From the NCBI GenBank assembly GCA_023386235.1, contig JAEWKC010000006.1, positions 145,261-209,260 on the forward strand: DNA of 64,000 nt, read 5' to 3'. Source of the stretch: Bacteroidota bacterium (lineage in GTDB: Bacteria > Bacteroidota > Bacteroidia > Chitinophagales > Chitinophagaceae). The translations under genes were made by a program, and so were the position numbers. Positions 45,529 through 54,229 of this stretch are shown piece after piece. The first letter of the stretch is position 1. Every line of letters begins with the position of its first letter. Under the pieces are notes generated by a model. That model was not told the origin of the DNA. It searched no databases and worked only from the letters and a program-made list of their open reading frames with translations.

Positions 45529-46644
45529 TTACACAAACAGATCGGCTGCAATGCCATCTGCCATTAGCTTTCCTTTATTAGTAAGCGTTAGTTGGTGATT
45601 AAGTTTTATAAGATGTTCAGAGCTTATCCATTTACTTGCTTTAATCAATAGATGTTGCTGTATTTTTTCATTTTGCAGTAATGGGTGATGTAAATCTAAT
45701 CCTATATTTGTTCTGAGACTCGTCATAATGTATTCATCAATTTTATTCACGTCAGATAAAGTTTCTATTTCAAAAGGAATCTCGTCTTTGCTCATTGATT
45801 GAATGTAAAGCGCATTATTACTTATATTCCATTGCCTGGAATGGGTGTTGAAAGAGTGGGCCGATGGGCCAATTCCTAAGTATGGTTTCCCTGACCAGTA
45901 ATTGGAGTTGTGTTTACTTTCAAACCCGGGTTTAGCAAAATTAGATATTTCATATTGTTCATAACCTGCGCCATCAGCCAGTTTCATCAGTATTTCAAAT
46001 TGACGGGCCTGTTGTTCGTTATCAATATTTTTTATTTTTCCTTTTTCTATAAACTTATACAAGGCGGTTCTGTGCTCAACAGTAAGGGCATAGCATGACA
46101 AATGTGGAATATGCAAAGATAGGGCTGTGTCTAAATTCTTCATCCATTGCTCGTCAGTAAGTGTAGGCGTTCCATAAATTAAGTCGATCGTTATATTATT
46201 AAAACCCGCGTCCTGAGCCATTTGTATGGAGTTTATAGCATCCGCGCTGTTATGCGCTCTGTTCATCCATTGCAGATCATCATCAAAAAAAGATTGAGTG
46301 CCTATGCTCAAGCGATTGATGCCGGTATGTTTCCACGATTCTAATTTTTCTTTACTGATATCGTCAGGGTTCGCTTCTATGGTAATTTCAGGGCAGGCAA
46401 TAATGGTATAATGATCTTTGATAGTGGCCATTATTTTTTTGATGTGTTCTGCTGTTAAGATAGACGGCGTGCCGCCTCCAAAGTAAATGGTTTCAAGCGG
46501 TTTTTTAAGATAATCCTCTTGCAATGCAATTTCCCTGCAAATAGCATTGACCATTTCATCTGTCTGGTGTCTTGTTGTAGAGAAATGAAAGTTGCAGTAA
46601 TGACAAGCTTTTTTGCAAAATGGTATGTGAATATAAATAGACAA
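45529..46644 (-). CDS. hemW: radical SAM heme chaperone HemW
   Basis: 371 residues from TTG 46644 (MSIYIHIPFCKKACHYC); no in-frame ATG gives a better start. The radical SAM cluster ligands are Cys10, Cys14 and Cys17 in CxxxCxYC, and the GGGTPSIL block follows. The C-terminal domain with YEISNFAKPGFESKHNSNYW is typical of HemW. Once annotated as an oxygen-independent coproporphyrinogen oxidase, it lacks the extra Cys-containing N-terminal motif of true HemN and is now viewed as a heme-inserting chaperone. The Lrp regulator gene ends 44 bases upstream on the same strand. Confidence 0.92.
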   Translation of the reverse strand: MSIYIHIPFCKKACHYCNFHFSTTRHQTDEMVNAICREIALQEDYLKKPLETIYFGGGTPSILTAEHIKKIMATIKDHYTIIACPEITIEANPDDISKEKLESWKHTGINRLSIGTQSFFDDDLQWMNRAHNSADAINSIQMAQDAGFNNITIDLIYGTPTLTDEQWMKNLDTALSLHIPHLSCYALTVEHRTALYKFIEKGKIKNIDNEQQARQFEILMKLADGAGYEQYEISNFAKPGFESKHNSNYWSGKPYLGIGPSAHSFNTHSRQWNISNNALYIQSMSKDEIPFEIETLSDVNKIDEYIMTSLRTNIGLDLHHPLLQNEKIQQHLLIKASKWISSEHLIKLNHQLTLTNKGKLMADGIAADLFV

Positions 46645-46688
46645 AAGAAGTCTGTTTTTTAAAATAAATAAATTTAATGAAATTATAT

Positions 46689-47159
46689 TTATCTCGGCGC
46701 TATCACATGCGTATTGCCTGAAACGCTACTGATGACAAAGCTACTGATAACGTGAGAGATGATATCTATTTTAGATATTTTCTTCAATACAAATTCGTTG
46801 TATTCATTCATGTCTTTCAAGAGTAATTTTAATAACGCGTCGTATTCGCCGGATACCATCACCGCTTCTGCTACTTCTTCAAACTGCATTATATGTTCTG
46901 AAAATTGCTTAAAAAGTTCTTCCTGGTGCCTTATAAGCTTTATCTGCATATAAACGATTAATTCAAACCCCAGCTTTTCAGGATTGATCACCGCGGCATA
47001 TTTTTCTATCACACCTTCATTCTCTAATTTTTTTACTCTGTCGTACACAGGAGTAGGAGACAGGTTTACTTTAGCGGAAAGCTCTTTCATGCTTTGTTTT
47101 CCGTTTATTACCAGTTCTTTTAATAACAGCTTATCGGTTTTATCTATTGGTATCATCAT
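46689..47159 (-). CDS. Lrp/AsnC family transcriptional regulator
   Basis: 156 residues: an N-terminal winged helix-turn-helix (about 5-60, KELSAKVNLSPTPVYDRVKKLENEGVI) and a C-terminal RAM domain for effector binding (about 70-150, with GEYDALLKLLLKDMNEY). Such regulators sense amino acids. It is divergent from the frameshifted PLP decarboxylase gene (176 bases between starts), so that decarboxylase is its most likely target; the shared spacer contains a promoter. This pairing is an inference from position only. Confidence 0.9.
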   Translation of the reverse strand: MMIPIDKTDKLLLKELVINGKQSMKELSAKVNLSPTPVYDRVKKLENEGVIEKYAAVINPEKLGFELIVYMQIKLIRHQEELFKQFSEHIMQFEEVAEAVMVSGEYDALLKLLLKDMNEYNEFVLKKISKIDIISHVISSFVISSVSGNTHVIAPR

Positions 47160-47283
47160 AAATTTTTAAGCAATGCACATTGCAGGTTCGTTTTTATACT
47201 GAATTAGCAATATTATTATCGCTAAAAAGAAAATTAATCTGCAAATATAAGCTTATAAGCAAATAATATCTTATTTTTTTCTT

Positions 47284-47318
47284 GTTGTCAAAATATTTAT
47301 GTATAAATACTACTTTTG
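47284..47318 (+). promoter_or_regulatory. Bacteroidota-type promoter for the PLP decarboxylase gene
   Basis: A perfect TAnnTTTG -7 element (TACTTTTG at 47311-47318) precedes the ATG at 47335 by 16 bases, with TTG-rich sequence at 47282-47287. It lies in the spacer shared with the divergent Lrp gene. Confidence 0.5.
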
Positions 47319-47334
47319 CTAGAAATATATTATT

Positions 47335-48494
47335 ATGAACGAAGATTGGAAATTAGACATATTCCAAAGAATTAAAGAAGCTTCCAATGCTTTTTTAGGT
47401 TACCCTTTGGCAAAAGATTTTTCGTACGAAGATTTTGCTCCTTTTTTAAACTATGTTATTAATAATGTGGGCGATCCGGAATCGCCTTCTACTTTATCAA
47501 TAGATACGAAAGATATTGAAATTAAATGTGTACAATTCTTCACTAAAATTCTTAAAGGTGATCCAAAAAAAGTGTGGGGCTACGTTACCAACGGTGGCAC
47601 GGAAGGAAATCTTTATGGTTTATACGTGGCCAGAGAAGCTTTTCCGCATGCGATAGTTTATTATTCGGAAAGTACGCATTATAGCGTGAAAAAAAATCTG
47701 CATTTGCTGCAAATTCCCAATATCGTAATTCGTTCGCAGGAAAACGGTGAAATGGATTACCAGGATTTGGATAATACAATCGCGTTGAAAAGAGATCACC
47801 CGGCTATATTTTTTTTAAATATCGGTACCACAATGACCGAGGCTGTAGATAAATTGGATGAGATAAAAAAGATCATCAAAAGTACGCTATTAAAGACTTT
47901 TACATACATTGCGACGCCGCTTTTTTAGGAGCATTAGCGCCGTTTATAGAGGAAGGTCCTAAATTTGATTTCTCAGAAGGCGTAGACAGTATCTCTATTT
48001 CCGGGCATAAGTTTTTAGGAAGTCCTATTCCTTGTGGGTTGGTATTGGTAAAAAGAAATCACAGAGATCGTGTGGCTCATTCTATATCTTATGTAGATAC
48101 TTTGGATACCACTATTACGGGTTCAAGAAACGGAATGACTCCACTTTTTATCTGGGACTTTATTCAGAAGCAGGGTGTCGAGGGACTGATAAAAAGAACA
48201 AAAGAGTCTCAGGCGCTTGCAAAATATACAGAAGATGAAATGAATAAAATAGGGATAAAAGCATGGCGCAATAATGATGGGTTGACGGTGGTTTTCCCGA
48301 AGCCATCTTTTACGATCAGAAATAAATTTCAATTGGCATCTGACGAAAATATCTCTCATGTAATATGTGTACCGGGTATCAAAAAAGAACAAATAGATAA
48401 CTTGATTGAAGAGTTGAAAAATGACAATCAGGAAGATGCAAAACATTCTGAAGAAGCCATAGCGCCTAACTTATACGTAACCACGGCATCCTGA
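47335..48494 (+). pseudogene. PLP-dependent decarboxylase (histidine decarboxylase type), one frameshift
   Basis: About 386 residues when restored, the size of bacterial PLP histidine decarboxylases (group II), which would make histamine. The first frame opens at ATG 47335 with TNGGTEGNLYGLYVAREAF and STHYSVKKNLHLLQ, then ends early at TAG 47926-47928. One missing base between 47865 and 47890, for example in the A run 47865-47870, restores the reading: AIKDFYIHCDAAFLGALAPF, then SISISGHKFLGSPIPCGLVLVKRN, which holds the PLP-binding Lys. The second frame is open to 48494. Substrate is not certain, since related decarboxylases act on other amino acids. A divergent Lrp regulator lies upstream. 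Confidence 0.82.
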
Positions 48495-48524
48495 TTTAAG
48501 CTTTATTTATAGGATAACCAACAT

Positions 48525-48556
48525 AAAAAAACCTCGCATTTTTGCGAGGTTTTTTT
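48525..48556. terminator. bidirectional terminator between the decarboxylase and rpsA genes
   Basis: A 14-bp perfect stem (arms 48525-48538 and 48543-48556), CCTCGCA core, T4 loop, flanked by A6 and T6. It closes the convergent genes ending at 48494 and 48571. Confidence 0.93.
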
Positions 48557-48570
48557 ATGAAAAATAAGAA

Positions 48571-50529
48571 TTATTTGTTTTCGTTATTTTTTTCTTCTTC
48601 TTTCAATTTAGCTTTAATGTCTGCTAAAGCGCCTAAGTCTCCAAGTGTAGATTTCTCTACTTTGTTTTGAATGTTCTTAACAACTTTTCTGGCGTTTTCA
48701 GCTTCTGTTCTGGCTTCTTTCTTCACAGCTTCTTTAGCTTCTGCCTGCTCTTGTTCCCAAATGCGTGCATGGCTAAGAACGATTCTTTTTTCGTTTCTGT
48801 CAAATTCAATTACCAGGAAGTTATTTGTTTCGTCTAATTCAACAGATTTTCCGTCTTCTTTAGCAAGATGACGGTTTGGAACAAATCCTTCCAAGCCGTA
48901 AGGAAGTTGTACCAATGCGCCTTTTTCGTCTTTGCGAGTAACAGTTCCTTCGTGGGTGCTGCCAACTGCAAATGTATCTTCCAGCGCATTCCATGGATCT
49001 TCTTCCAATTGTTTATGACCTAATTGCAATTTGCGGCTTTCTTTATCAATAGAAAGAATGATGGTATCTATGTGCTCTCCAACTTTTACATATTCTGAAG
49101 GGTGGTTAAAGCGTTTCAGCCAGCTTAGATCGCTAATGTGGATCATGCCGCCAATGCCGGGCTCTAACTCAACAAATACACCGTATGGAGTGATGTTTTT
49201 AACCAAACCTTTGTGCTTGCTTGTTTCAGGATATTTGTTTTCAATCGTATTCCATGGATCTTCAGTCAGCTGCTTAATAGAAAGGCTCATTTTACGTGTA
49301 TCCTTATCAAGCGTTACTACCTTAGCTTCATACTCTTCATTCATGGTGAAGAATTCTTTTGCATTGATAGGCGTGTTGGCCCAGGTAATTTCACTTACGT
49401 GTACCAAACCTTCTACACCAGGTTGAATTTCAAGGAAAGCGCCATAGTCTTCTATGTTTACTACTTTTCCTTTCACTACAGAACCTTCAGCAAGTTCGGC
49501 AGGTAATACGTCCCAAGGATGTGGTGTTAATTGTTTCAGACCAAGGCTGATGCGTTTTTTGTCATCATCAAAATCCAATACAACTACTTGTAGTTTTTGG
49601 TCCAATTGCAACACTTCTTGCGGGTGATTGATTCTGCCCCAAGAAATATCTGTTATATAAAGCAAACCATCCAATCCGCCTAAGTCCATAAATGCACCAA
49701 AGTCTGTAATGTTTTTTACAGTACCTTCCAGTACCTGGCCTTTTTCTAGTTGGCTGATGATTTGTACTCTTTGTGCTTCTATATCGCTTTCAATAAGCGC
49801 TTTGTGCGATACTACGGCATTTTTAATAGCTTCGTTTACTTTCACTACTTTAAATTCCATAGTTTTTCCTACAAACTGGTCGTAGTCTGTAACAGGTTTT
49901 ACGTCGATTTGAGAACCTGGCAGGAAGGTTTCCATGCCAAAAATATCAACGATAAGACCGCCTTTGGTTTTGCTGGTAACCAGACCGGTAACCACTTCGC
50001 CGGTTTTGTGTACTTCCACAATTCTTTCCCAAGCGCGCATTGTGCGTGCAGATCTGCGGCTAAGGTTCAGGTGTCCTTGCCTGTCTTCTTTTTCCACAAC
50101 CATTACTTCTATCACATCACCAATGTTGATAGATGGCAAGTCGCGAAACTCATTCAGAGATACAAGACCATCGCTTTTAAAACCGATGTTTAAAACTGCG
50201 TCTGTTTTTGTAAGACCCACAACTGTAGCGTCTACAACTGTACCGTCTTCAATTTGTACGAAAGTTTTTTCATACACTTCATCGTATTTTAGCTGATCTT
50301 CTTTTGTGTAGCTCGAAACATTACGTTTGTCTACAGACCAGTCAAAGTCGTCATGTGCAGATTCTTGTACTACTTCTGCTTCTTCTGCCGGAGCAGCTTC
50401 AGCGTTATTTTCAGTTTGCTCAGGTACATTTGTTGTCGCTGTAGTTTCCTCGGTCTGAACTTCTTGTTGTTCAGCCGCAGAATTCTCCTGTGCTTCAGCG
50501 TTTGGGTTAACAATATTGTTATCGCTCAT
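48571..50529 (-). CDS. rpsA: 30S ribosomal protein S1
   Basis: About 652 residues from the ATG at 50529 (MSDNNIVNPNAE); the upstream in-frame start at 50565 adds 12 and is unlikely. The protein has a Glu/Ala-rich N-terminal extension (about 70 residues), then six S1 domains (for example TDFGAFMDLGGLDGLLYITD, EDYGAFLEIQPGVEGLVHVSE, TPYGVFVELEPGIGGMIHISD) with the fifth and sixth more divergent, and a Lys/Glu-rich C-terminal helix. S1 binds mRNA on the small subunit; the long acidic N-terminus is a Bacteroidota feature. In these bacteria, weak Shine-Dalgarno use makes S1 function of special interest. Confidence 0.97.
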   Translation of the reverse strand: MSDNNIVNPNAEAQENSAAEQQEVQTEETTATTNVPEQTENNAEAAPAEEAEVVQESAHDDFDWSVDKRNVSSYTKEDQLKYDEVYEKTFVQIEDGTVVDATVVGLTKTDAVLNIGFKSDGLVSLNEFRDLPSINIGDVIEVMVVEKEDRQGHLNLSRRSARTMRAWERIVEVHKTGEVVTGLVTSKTKGGLIVDIFGMETFLPGSQIDVKPVTDYDQFVGKTMEFKVVKVNEAIKNAVVSHKALIESDIEAQRVQIISQLEKGQVLEGTVKNITDFGAFMDLGGLDGLLYITDISWGRINHPQEVLQLDQKLQVVVLDFDDDKKRISLGLKQLTPHPWDVLPAELAEGSVVKGKVVNIEDYGAFLEIQPGVEGLVHVSEITWANTPINAKEFFTMNEEYEAKVVTLDKDTRKMSLSIKQLTEDPWNTIENKYPETSKHKGLVKNITPYGVFVELEPGIGGMIHISDLSWLKRFNHPSEYVKVGEHIDTIILSIDKESRKLQLGHKQLEEDPWNALEDTFAVGSTHEGTVTRKDEKGALVQLPYGLEGFVPNRHLAKEDGKSVELDETNNFLVIEFDRNEKRIVLSHARIWEQEQAEAKEAVKKEARTEAENARKVVKNIQNKVEKSTLGDLGALADIKAKLKEEEKNNENK

Positions 50530-50585
50530 AATAAAAATCCCGAGGGTTTTAATTCGGGAGTGCAAAGGTAGTAAATTCTGTATAA

Positions 50586-51044
50586 TTATTTAAACAAACG
50601 CTTATCAAATTCAAATTTTTCAGTCTTTTTAATCTTGATTTTTTCAAAATCCTTATGAGCAGGATTAAGGAGATAATTATAATCGCCCTGCACAACTGCT
50701 GAGGGGACTTTTAACACCAGGAATTTTTTTTCTTTAATAAATTTATTTCCCGTTTGTTGAGTATCGTTAATGTGCGGAATGTTTTTCCAGTTTTCGGGAA
50801 GCTGTGTTACTTTTATTTCTTTTATTTCAATATTGTCAGGAATGTCAATCGTAATCAAATAAAAATCATCGGGAAGTATGCCTAACGGCGTATGCACGGC
50901 AATTTCTGTAGTACATAATGCTCTTGACTCGCTCGTATACAGTACGGCAACGCCTTTGCTGTTCCAGCGTCCACCGGCTATTTCAGCGCCTTTTCCCGAA
51001 AGGTAGTTTTTAAAACGTTCTTTGGCTAGTCTGTAAACTATCAT
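50586..51044 (-). CDS. RES domain toxin (NAD+ phosphorylase family)
   Basis: 152 residues from ATG 51044 (MIVYRLAKERF), 4 bases after the antitoxin stop; a TTG at 51056 would overlap the antitoxin. It has the RES pattern: VYRL near the start, GGRWNSKGVAVLYTSESRALCTTEIAVH with Tyr and Glu, and the Arg of the first strand, named for conserved Arg, Glu and Ser. RES toxins (MbcT, RES/Xre type) degrade NAD+ and stall growth. With the DUF2384/Xre gene directly upstream, a type II toxin-antitoxin module is clear. Confidence 0.9.
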   Translation of the reverse strand: MIVYRLAKERFKNYLSGKGAEIAGGRWNSKGVAVLYTSESRALCTTEIAVHTPLGILPDDFYLITIDIPDNIEIKEIKVTQLPENWKNIPHINDTQQTGNKFIKEKKFLVLKVPSAVVQGDYNYLLNPAHKDFEKIKIKKTEKFEFDKRLFK

Positions 51045-51048
51045 ATAA

Positions 51049-51507
51049 CTATGCAAGCACGCCGTACTCTATACGGGTAAGTTCGTCTTTAATAAGTTGA
51101 ATGCCGAATGTGCTGTCTAAAAAATCTTTTGGTGTATTGCCGCCCAGGGCTACATTTTGGGTTTGCAGCCACTTGTCAAAATTTTCTTTATTGCCAAAAA
51201 CTTCTATACCATAGTTGTAGAGCATGGTTATTTCTATTATTTTTTCGGAATAGATGGGATCAAAAGCTTTCTTCTCTTTTTGGTAGCGCTGCATGGTACG
51301 CTCTGATAAATGCAGGAAAGAAGACCACTCGTTCATGGTAAAGGGAATTTTTTGTGCTATGGCAGAGAATATGGAAAAATTGATACCTTTTCTAATTCTT
51401 TGTATAATGGTCAATATATGAGTGTCATCTGCTGTGGAATAGGCTACAGCGGCTTCATTTAGGGCATTGCTGGTATGGGTATCTGTATCTGTAGTTTTGT
51501 ATTTCAT
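51049..51507 (-). CDS. Xre/MbcA/ParS-type antitoxin (DUF2384)
   Basis: About 152 residues from the ATG at 51507 (MKYKTTDTDTHTSNALNEAAV); the in-frame start at 51585 adds 26 residues and is less likely. A central helical part with a helix-turn-helix-like segment (FTMNEWSSFLHLSERTMQRYQKEKK) and a C-terminal DUF2384 toxin-binding part (VFGNKENFDKWLQTQNVALGGNTPKDFL) match Xre antitoxins of RES toxins. It comes first in the operon, in the usual order, and ends 4 bases before the toxin ATG. It is likely also the autorepressor. Confidence 0.88.
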   Translation of the reverse strand: MKYKTTDTDTHTSNALNEAAVAYSTADDTHILTIIQRIRKGINFSIFSAIAQKIPFTMNEWSSFLHLSERTMQRYQKEKKAFDPIYSEKIIEITMLYNYGIEVFGNKENFDKWLQTQNVALGGNTPKDFLDSTFGIQLIKDELTRIEYGVLA

Positions 51508-51641
51508 AAGAATATTTTTAATTGCTTTATGGACGCGTAAAATATCTACACAAATATACGACAAATTTCTTTTAAATATCGTCATTTGTCAAAATTATTT
51601 TTTCTTTTGTATTTTTTTAAGTAAGATTAATTAAAAAATAT

Positions 51642-51649
51642 TAGCTTTG
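51642..51649 (+). promoter_or_regulatory. -7 promoter element upstream of pyrB
   Basis: TAGCTTTG, a perfect TAnnTTTG match, 7 bases before an upstream ATG at 51657 and 98 bases before pyrB. The transcript would begin almost at that small ORF, giving a leader of about 90 bases. A -33 element is not clear. Confidence 0.4.
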
Positions 51650-51656
51650 TTTTTTA

Positions 51657-51743
51657 ATGAAACGCCCATTAAAAAAATTTATCAAAAAAATAAAAACATT
51701 ATTAGGCGTTCCATCCGACATGCAGAAAAAATTTATAAAATAA
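51657..51743 (+). other. possible leader ORF upstream of pyrB
   Basis: An ATG opens a 28-codon frame (MKRPLKKFIKKIKTLLGVPSDM...) that ends with TAA at 51741-51743, one codon before the pyrB ATG (51747) and in the same frame. It is Lys-rich because of A-runs, as expected by chance in AT-rich sequence. If translated, ribosomes could pass from its stop to pyrB, or pausing could gate pyrB expression as in leader-peptide attenuation. There is no direct evidence of translation. Confidence 0.2.
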
Positions 51744-51746
51744 CGG

Positions 51747-52673
51747 ATGAAACTATCTACCAGACATCTTTTAGGGATTAAAGATTTAACACAGGAAGAC
51801 ATACAATTAATTCTTTCCACAGCTGCGCAATTTAAAGAAGTTTTACAACGTCCGGTAAAGAAAGTGCCTTCTCTCAGAGACATTACTATTGTAAACCTGT
51901 TTTTTGAAAATTCTACCAGAACAAAAATGTCTTTTGAGTTGGCCGAGAAAAGGCTTTCTGCCGATACGCTGAGTTTTTCAGCTGGTGCTTCATCGGTAAA
52001 AAAAGGAGAAACCCTGCTGGATACGGTTAATAACATTCTCAGTATGAAGGTCGATATGGTTGTAATGAGGCATAGCGCCAGCGGAGCTCCTCATTTCCTG
52101 GCCAAACACATCAATGCGGCAGTTATCAATGCCGGAGACGGCATTAACGAGCATCCTACGCAGGCTTTACTCGACGCCTATTCAATGATGGAGAAATTTG
52201 GTTCATTACAAGAATTAAAAGTAGCTATTCTGGGAGATATTATGCATAGCAGGGTAGCATTGAGCAATATTTATCTACTCACAAAAATGGGTGCTGAAGT
52301 TACCGTAGCGGGCCCGCCTACATTAATTCCTAAATATATACAGGAAGCCTTGCAGGTAAATGTTACCTACAATGTAAAAGAGGCTTTGCAATGGTGCGAT
52401 GCAGCTAATGTATTGCGTATACAGCTCGAAAGACAAAACCAGCCCTTATTCTCCTCGCTGCGCGAATACAATTTAGCTTACGGCATCAATAGAAAACTGC
52501 TGGACAGTTTGCAAAAAGAAATTGTGATTATGCATCCGGGACCCATTAACAGAGGGGTGGAGCTTGATAGTGATGTTGCAGACGGGCCGCATTCTATCAT
52601 ATTAAATCAGGTGGAAAACGGAGTAGCGGTAAGAATGGCCTGCTTGTATTTACTGTCAGATAAAAATGATTAA
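51747..52673 (+). CDS. pyrB: aspartate carbamoyltransferase catalytic subunit
   Basis: 308 residues. Makes carbamoyl-aspartate in pyrimidine synthesis. It shows FFENSTRTKMSFELAEKRL (carbamoyl phosphate loop), SSVKKGETLLDT, GDGINEHPTQALLDAY and the C-terminal MHPGPINRGVELDSDVAD. Length is normal. No pyrI regulatory subunit or pyrR lies in the window. coaD follows 20 bases later, likely on the same transcript. Confidence 0.97.
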   Translation: MKLSTRHLLGIKDLTQEDIQLILSTAAQFKEVLQRPVKKVPSLRDITIVNLFFENSTRTKMSFELAEKRLSADTLSFSAGASSVKKGETLLDTVNNILSMKVDMVVMRHSASGAPHFLAKHINAAVINAGDGINEHPTQALLDAYSMMEKFGSLQELKVAILGDIMHSRVALSNIYLLTKMGAEVTVAGPPTLIPKYIQEALQVNVTYNVKEALQWCDAANVLRIQLERQNQPLFSSLREYNLAYGINRKLLDSLQKEIVIMHPGPINRGVELDSDVADGPHSIILNQVENGVAVRMACLYLLSDKND

Positions 52674-52693
52674 ATCAATAAATTAAATAATTA

Positions 52694-53161
52694 ATGCGCA
52701 TAGCTTTATTTCCCGGAACTTTTGACCCCATTACAATAGGACATGTTGACATCATAAACCGTTCTTTGAGCTTGTTTGATAAAATTGTAATAGGCATAGG
52801 AACCAATGCCAATAAAATACCCATGTTTTCTGCCGAGCAAAGAATAAAATGGATAAAGGAAATCTATAAAAACGAACCTAAAATAGAAGCCGCTGTTTAT
52901 GAAGGATTGACTGTTACATTCTGCAAAGAAATTAATGCCAATTATATAATACGAGGTATTCGGTTTGTTAGCGATTTTGAATATGAAAAAACCATTGCGG
53001 ATATGAACAGAACCCTGGCGTCGGATATTGAAACTATTTTTCTTACCTGTCTTCCCGAATACTCTTCCGTAGCTTCTACGCTGGTAAGAGATGTAATAAG
53101 AAATGAAGGAAATGCTAGTGCTTTCCTGCCCGAAGAAGTGCAAAAAGATTTAAAGAAATAA
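52694..53161 (+). CDS. coaD: pantetheine-phosphate adenylyltransferase
   Basis: 155 residues, standard. Adenylates 4'-phosphopantetheine, the penultimate step of coenzyme A synthesis. It shows FPGTFDPITIGHVDI (nucleotidyltransferase GxFDPxxxGH site), GIRFVSDFEYE and EYSSVASTLVRDV (the ISSSxxR-like motif, here SVASTLVR). Co-directional with pyrB; the two are neighbours in several Bacteroidota. Confidence 0.97.
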   Translation: MRIALFPGTFDPITIGHVDIINRSLSLFDKIVIGIGTNANKIPMFSAEQRIKWIKEIYKNEPKIEAAVYEGLTVTFCKEINANYIIRGIRFVSDFEYEKTIADMNRTLASDIETIFLTCLPEYSSVASTLVRDVIRNEGNASAFLPEEVQKDLKK

Positions 53162-53251
53162 TAGTTTTTTTATTTAGATTTGTATAGTATTGCTTTTAGT
53201 TTTTGAGTGGTAAGTGCTTTTTTTATAAACTTTTACTATAAAACTGAACAT

Positions 53252-54049
53252 ATGAAACCCTTGTCGTCGCTAATGCTTTGTGCAATACTTTTGTGTAGTT
53301 GCACAGCTACCAGAACAAATCAACAATTATACTACGCTACCCATTTCGTTACCCCTTATGTAACAGAGCAGGATATGATAAGCGCCAATGTCTCGGCCAA
53401 TTTTTCTGATGGTACTGAGCGTTCTATCTGGGGCGGAAATGCGGACGTGGCCTATTCCCCTATAAAAAATATGGGCGTAGCCGGTGGCTATTCTTTCAAT
53501 AAAAACAAGGGTAGCGCTCATTATTCTTTTAATAGCGGTGAAATCATGGTCGGCTATCATGTGCCCATAAATAACTTTAATACATTTTTTGTATCTATAT
53601 ATGGCGGCGATAAGTTTGGTAATATGAGCGCTAATAATTATTTTGATTCCAGTAACAACTTCAGGGCAAAAGTAACTGCCAATTTTAATGATCTGTTTTT
53701 ACAACCTTCATTTATTTATGTAAGGGAAAAAGTAAGTATGCAGGCGGGAATGAGAATCACATGGAGAAATTATAGCAACATAAAACATTATTACAATTCA
53801 TTCGATGAATTTATACCCGGCACTTATTATTTCGTTCAGCCTTTCTATGATATGGCTTTTGGTGTAGAGAAGTATAAAATATTTTTTAAATACAGTGCCT
53901 CTACCATGCCCAAGGGTAGAAGTTATCTGGGAGGAGATAAGCACGAACTTGTACAATTATTCTGGTCAGATTTTAGTAGTTCTGTAAGTATAGGCGTAAG
54001 AGTAGATATAAAAAATGCGTTTCAAATAAATAACAGGCTTACAAGATGA
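53252..54049 (+). CDS. lipoprotein with outer-membrane-like beta structure, unknown function
   Basis: 265 residues from ATG 53252 (MKPLSSLMLCAILLCSC), which gives a lipobox LCSC; an in-frame start at 53207 adds 15. The mature part is rich in short amphipathic strands with aromatic residues (FFVSIYGGDKFGNMS, YYFVQPFYDMAFGVEKYKIFFKYSAS, SSVSIGVRVDIKNAF), so it may be a barrel-like or membrane-associated protein. No family was recognised. A terminator-like hairpin follows at 54192-54228. Confidence 0.65.
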   Translation: MKPLSSLMLCAILLCSCTATRTNQQLYYATHFVTPYVTEQDMISANVSANFSDGTERSIWGGNADVAYSPIKNMGVAGGYSFNKNKGSAHYSFNSGEIMVGYHVPINNFNTFFVSIYGGDKFGNMSANNYFDSSNNFRAKVTANFNDLFLQPSFIYVREKVSMQAGMRITWRNYSNIKHYYNSFDEFIPGTYYFVQPFYDMAFGVEKYKIFFKYSASTMPKGRSYLGGDKHELVQLFWSDFSSSVSIGVRVDIKNAFQINNRLTR

Positions 54050-54191
54050 TATAAAAAGAGACAGTGGAAAGAATTCCACCGTCTGGATTTGTTTCTGTTT
54101 AGTTTTATAGAAGATAGGACAAATTTAATTTCACTATTTATTTATATCATCAACATTGAATAACTTTTTATATCGGTATAAAGTTATTAAC

Positions 54192-54228
54192 AAACAGAGC
54201 CGCTAAAATATCTAACGGCTCTGTTTTT
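54192..54228 (+). terminator. terminator between the lipoprotein gene and yidC
   Basis: An 11-bp stem (arms 54192-54202 and 54216-54226) with a 13-base loop, followed by T residues. It lies between the convergent genes ending at 54049 and 54230. A second, weaker inverted repeat occurs near 54060-54085. Confidence 0.75.
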
Positions 54229-54229
54229 A

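Noticed and set aside
48039..48494. Separate small gene after the decarboxylase
   Set aside because: Its frame continues the PLP decarboxylase (the IHCDAA and SGHK segments lie just upstream in the same frame), so it is the second part of one gene.
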